From NCBI GenBank assembly GCA_002378565.1, contig DFSH01000027.1, positions 490 through 15,624 on the forward strand: a DNA stretch of 15,135 nt, in the 5' to 3' direction. How positions within the stretch are numbered: position 1 is the stretch's first letter; each line of letters begins with the position of its first letter. Positions 12,816 through 15,135 of this stretch are shown in pieces. Made by a program: the position numbers and the translations under genes. The stretch comes from Flavobacteriales bacterium UBA3442. Its GTDB lineage: Bacteria > Bacteroidota > Bacteroidia > Flavobacteriales > Schleiferiaceae. The notes under the pieces are model-generated. The model made no database searches. It was not told the origin of the DNA and worked only from the letters and a program-made list of their open reading frames with translations.

Positions 12816-15068
12816 TTAATGCGCAATACCCATGCGCCAATCTATGGTCAGGGCTTCTCCGCTTGCACTGTTTGGGGCAATCCAAAAACTAACTATTCCT
12901 TGCTCAATGTAACTCTGACCCTCAGAATTTTTTACAGCCAATTGACTGCTATCTACATAAAAACCCAAGGCCTTAGATTCCCCTGGCTTAAGAGCAATGC
13001 GCTGAAAGTCTATCAATTGTTTGACCGGACGTACCCCGTGCACACTGTGATGATCACGCGCATAGAGCTGGACTACCTCCTCAACAGGGTACTTGCCTTT
13101 GTTGTGCACCGTGGCGGACACATAGAGGTGAGTAGGATGTTTTTCAGCCAATACGGGGATACTGTAAGCCACTTCAGAATACGTCAAGCCATAGCCAAAG
13201 GGGTATGCCGGGGCATTAGAACCATCCCCATAGTGGGACCAAAACACCTCGGAAAGGGGACCTGGACGGCCTGTGTTATATTGATTATAATACAAAGGGA
13301 TCTGTGCCTCTTCACGTGGGAAAGTCATCGGGAGTCGCCCACTAGGAGATCGCTTGCCCATGAGCAAGGTCGCGATGGCGGGCCCTCCCATGGTGCCTGG
13401 TTGCCATGCGAACAGAATGGCCTTAGCGCCGGTAGTGATATCTTCAGGGAGAATGATCGGACGACCTGCGTAGACGACAAGAACAACATTTTCCTGGACG
13501 GCTAACACACGGCGAATCAGCTCTTCCTGCAGCCCGGGCAAATGCAAATTCAAACGGGAACGACCTTCACCTGATTGAAACCCATGCTCCCCCACAGCGA
13601 GTACTGCGATGTCCGATGCAGCGGCTGCCAAAACAGCAGAGGCCATACCTGAGGTATCTGATGTGTTGATCAATGCCTCCGTGGGAAAACTGATCGGTTG
13701 AGATAATAGCTGAGGGCCTTCCTTTACGACTAGGGACTTATAACCTCTCACCATCTGCAATCCCTCCTCCAAAGAAAGGGCTGTGAAATCATCACTCGAT
13801 ACGCGCCAGTTCCCTAAGGGGCTATTTTTTTCTTTAGCCATTGGTCCGACCAAAGCTATGCGTTGACTTCTTTTTAAGGGTAAGGCCCCATCATTTTTTA
13901 GCAATACCGCAGATTCTTCTGCTAAATTTTGAGCATCCGCTGCCCATGGGGATCTATGCGGCTCCCACGCACCTTGACGTGCACAATAGGCATACGGATT
14001 ATCCATGAGGCCCAATGCATACTTTAAGCTAAGGACTCGACGAACCGCATGGTCAATCATGGACTCTTCCACCTGCCCTTCGCGAACCAGTTCCGCTAAA
14101 TAGTTCACAAACGCTAAGGACTCCATATCTATATCACATCCGGCATTCGCTGCTTGCTCTGTAGCTTCTTTAAGATCTCGAGAATAGCCATGGGCACGCA
14201 TTTCGCCAATGGATCCCCAATCACTCACCAAAAGACCTTCAAAACCCCACTCCCCTTTCAATACTTGGGTCAATGCCTTATTCCCCGTTGCAGGAATGCC
14301 ATTCATGGTATTGAACGAATTCATGACCGTTGCCACACCAGCCTCCACGGATGCTTCAAATGGTGGGTACACAAAGTTATGAAGGGTATACTCACTGACA
14401 TCTACCGTATTGTACTCACGGCCCGCTTCGGAAAAACCATAGCCAGCAAAGTGTTTCGCGCAGGCAGCCATGGTGGTGGGGTCACTCAAATCATCGCCTT
14501 GAAATCCCCGGATGCGTACCTCAGCAATGCGAGAACCTAAATAGGGATCCTCTCCAGCGCCTTCCATGACACGTCCCCAGCGAGGGTCACGCGTCACGTC
14601 CACCATAGGAGCGAAGGTCCAGTTCAACCCATAGGCTGTAGCTTCCTCTGCGGCGTTCCGTGCACTCTTTTCCATAGCAGCCAGATCCCATGAAGCTGCC
14701 TCAGCTAAGGGAATAGGACTCAAGGTCTTGTAACCATGAATGACATCACAGGCAAAGATGAGGGGGATTCCTAGGCGTGTTTCTTCAACCGCTACACGCT
14801 GCATTGCGCGGACTTCGTCAACTCCCTGGACATTGAGAACTGAACCCACCCAACCATTTCTAAGGTGCCGGTATTTTGTTTTGGCATCTCCGCCCTCAGG
14901 AGCTGGCCCTGTGGCATTCCAGAATCCATTGTACTGGTTCATCTGACCAACCTTTTCTTCCAAGGTCATAAGAACTAAAACGGAATCTACCCGTTCAGAG
15001 ACAGGCTTGACTTGCGCCCACAACGAGTGGCTGACACATAGCACTGTAAACAATAGTAACTTCTTCAT
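12816..15068 (-). CDS. bglX: Secreted GH3 beta-glucosidase (BglX-like)
   Basis: From the ATG at 15068 the protein has 750 residues. It has a signal peptide (MKKLLLFTVLCVSHSLWAQ), the GH3 (alpha/beta)8 barrel, the (alpha/beta)6 sandwich and a C-terminal fibronectin-III-like domain (about 645-745, PVEEVVQLYARD). The nucleophile is D283 in GLLVSDWG, and the likely acid/base is E501 in FQSGEGRSR. Substrate-site motifs WGRVMEGAGEDPYLG (164-178) and KHFAGYG (205-211) are present. It hydrolyses beta-linked glucosides or related oligosaccharides, probably in the periplasm. A second ATG is directly upstream (15071), and the frame stays open to the window edge, but only this start gives a clean signal peptide. 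Its place beside a sugar symporter and regulator supports a catabolic role. Beta-xylosidase activity is the main alternative. Confidence 0.93.
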   Translation of the reverse strand: MKKLLLFTVLCVSHSLWAQVKPVSERVDSVLVLMTLEEKVGQMNQYNGFWNATGPAPEGGDAKTKYRHLRNGWVGSVLNVQGVDEVRAMQRVAVEETRLGIPLIFACDVIHGYKTLSPIPLAEAASWDLAAMEKSARNAAEEATAYGLNWTFAPMVDVTRDPRWGRVMEGAGEDPYLGSRIAEVRIRGFQGDDLSDPTTMAACAKHFAGYGFSEAGREYNTVDVSEYTLHNFVYPPFEASVEAGVATVMNSFNTMNGIPATGNKALTQVLKGEWGFEGLLVSDWGSIGEMRAHGYSRDLKEATEQAANAGCDIDMESLAFVNYLAELVREGQVEESMIDHAVRRVLSLKYALGLMDNPYAYCARQGAWEPHRSPWAADAQNLAEESAVLLKNDGALPLKRSQRIALVGPMAKEKNSPLGNWRVSSDDFTALSLEEGLQMVRGYKSLVVKEGPQLLSQPISFPTEALINTSDTSGMASAVLAAAASDIAVLAVGEHGFQSGEGRSRLNLHLPGLQEELIRRVLAVQENVVLVVYAGRPIILPEDITTGAKAILFAWQPGTMGGPAIATLLMGKRSPSGRLPMTFPREEAQIPLYYNQYNTGRPGPLSEVFWSHYGDGSNAPAYPFGYGLTYSEVAYSIPVLAEKHPTHLYVSATVHNKGKYPVEEVVQLYARDHHSVHGVRPVKQLIDFQRIALKPGESKALGFYVDSSQLAVKNSEGQSYIEQGIVSFWIAPNSASGEALTIDWRMGIAH

Positions 15069-15088
15069 CATAATATTGAGGGATAAAG

Positions 15089-15122
15089 CATAAGTAGAAA
15101 GACCTATAGAATTTTTCACCAA
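15089..15122 (-). promoter_or_regulatory. Putative promoter of the GH3 gene
   Basis: On the minus strand TTG (15122-15120) is followed after 23 nt by TACTTATG (15096-15089), which matches TAnnTTTG at 7 of 8 positions. The spacing is at the upper limit known for Bacteroidota promoters. It would give a leader of roughly 15 nt before the ATG at 15068. Confidence 0.4.
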
Positions 15123-15135
15123 GTTATGGTACAAA

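Noticed and set aside
12819..13505. 228-codon plus-strand open frame
   Set aside because: It is fully antisense to the GH3 gene, whose catalytic and domain motifs are intact; its translation has no recognisable domain.
15069..15134. 22-codon N-terminal extension of the GH3 protein
   Set aside because: It would bury the signal peptide behind a non-conserved leader and cover the promoter-like sequence.
1..15135. Mobile elements, CRISPR, toxin-antitoxin or phage-defence systems
   Set aside because: No transposase, integrase, repeat array, defence domain or tRNA-linked att site was seen. The window is ordinary chromosomal DNA apart from the points listed.

Overview
The window looks like chromosomal DNA from a member of the Bacteroidota, most likely of the Flavobacteriales type. 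The evidence is the gene content: an OmpA protein that combines TPR, PD40 beta-propeller and Cna/CRD-like segments, a stand-alone OstA/LptA-like protein, a LolD-type ATPase, a DUF6580 membrane protein, and a Nudix-type sugar regulator beside a vSGLT-like symporter. Most genes also lack good Shine-Dalgarno sequences, and several gene starts have elements resembling the Bacteroidota promoter -7 box (TAnnTTTG). I see no insertion sequence, phage gene, CRISPR array, tRNA or rRNA. Most of the window is dense housekeeping DNA with overlapping genes.

Layout, left to right. Positions 1-1737 (minus) hold sucC followed 4 nt later by a pnuC-like vitamin transporter that runs off the left edge. Positions 1808-3747 (plus) hold lolD and rarA, coupled by an ATGA overlap. 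A divergent promoter region of about 70 bp separates this unit from sucC. Positions 3719-5662 (minus) encode a large periplasmic OmpA-family protein with the domain order of the type IX secretion protein PorE. Its 3' end overlaps rarA by 29 bp. Positions 5718-8784 (plus) are a tight fur-purA-ostA/lptA-like operon (ATGA overlap, then a 22-nt overlap). Its 3' end overlaps by 49 bp a convergent MazG-like NTP pyrophosphohydrolase gene (8736-9131, minus). Positions 9144-9913 (plus) encode two small membrane proteins, the second a DUF6580 protein.

The right third (10072-15068, minus) looks like a sugar-use locus. A secreted GH3 beta-glucosidase is followed, after a 324-bp gap, by a Nudix-fold transcription regulator whose catalytic Nudix glutamates are lost, and then by a vSGLT-like sodium/sugar symporter. 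The inferred logic is that oligosaccharide is cut by the GH3 enzyme, the monosaccharide enters through the symporter, and the Nudix protein senses a sugar signal and controls the genes. The 324-bp gap contains three inverted repeats that are candidate operators and a nine-residue poly-lysine mini-ORF.

The most intriguing unexplained stretch is about 9913-10046, between the convergent DUF6580 and symporter genes. Both halves can pair over several helices into a long rod with internal bubbles. This is the general architecture of 6S-type RNAs, and a 6S-related family (6S-Flavo) is known from this phylum. The identification is an inference from hand pairing only.
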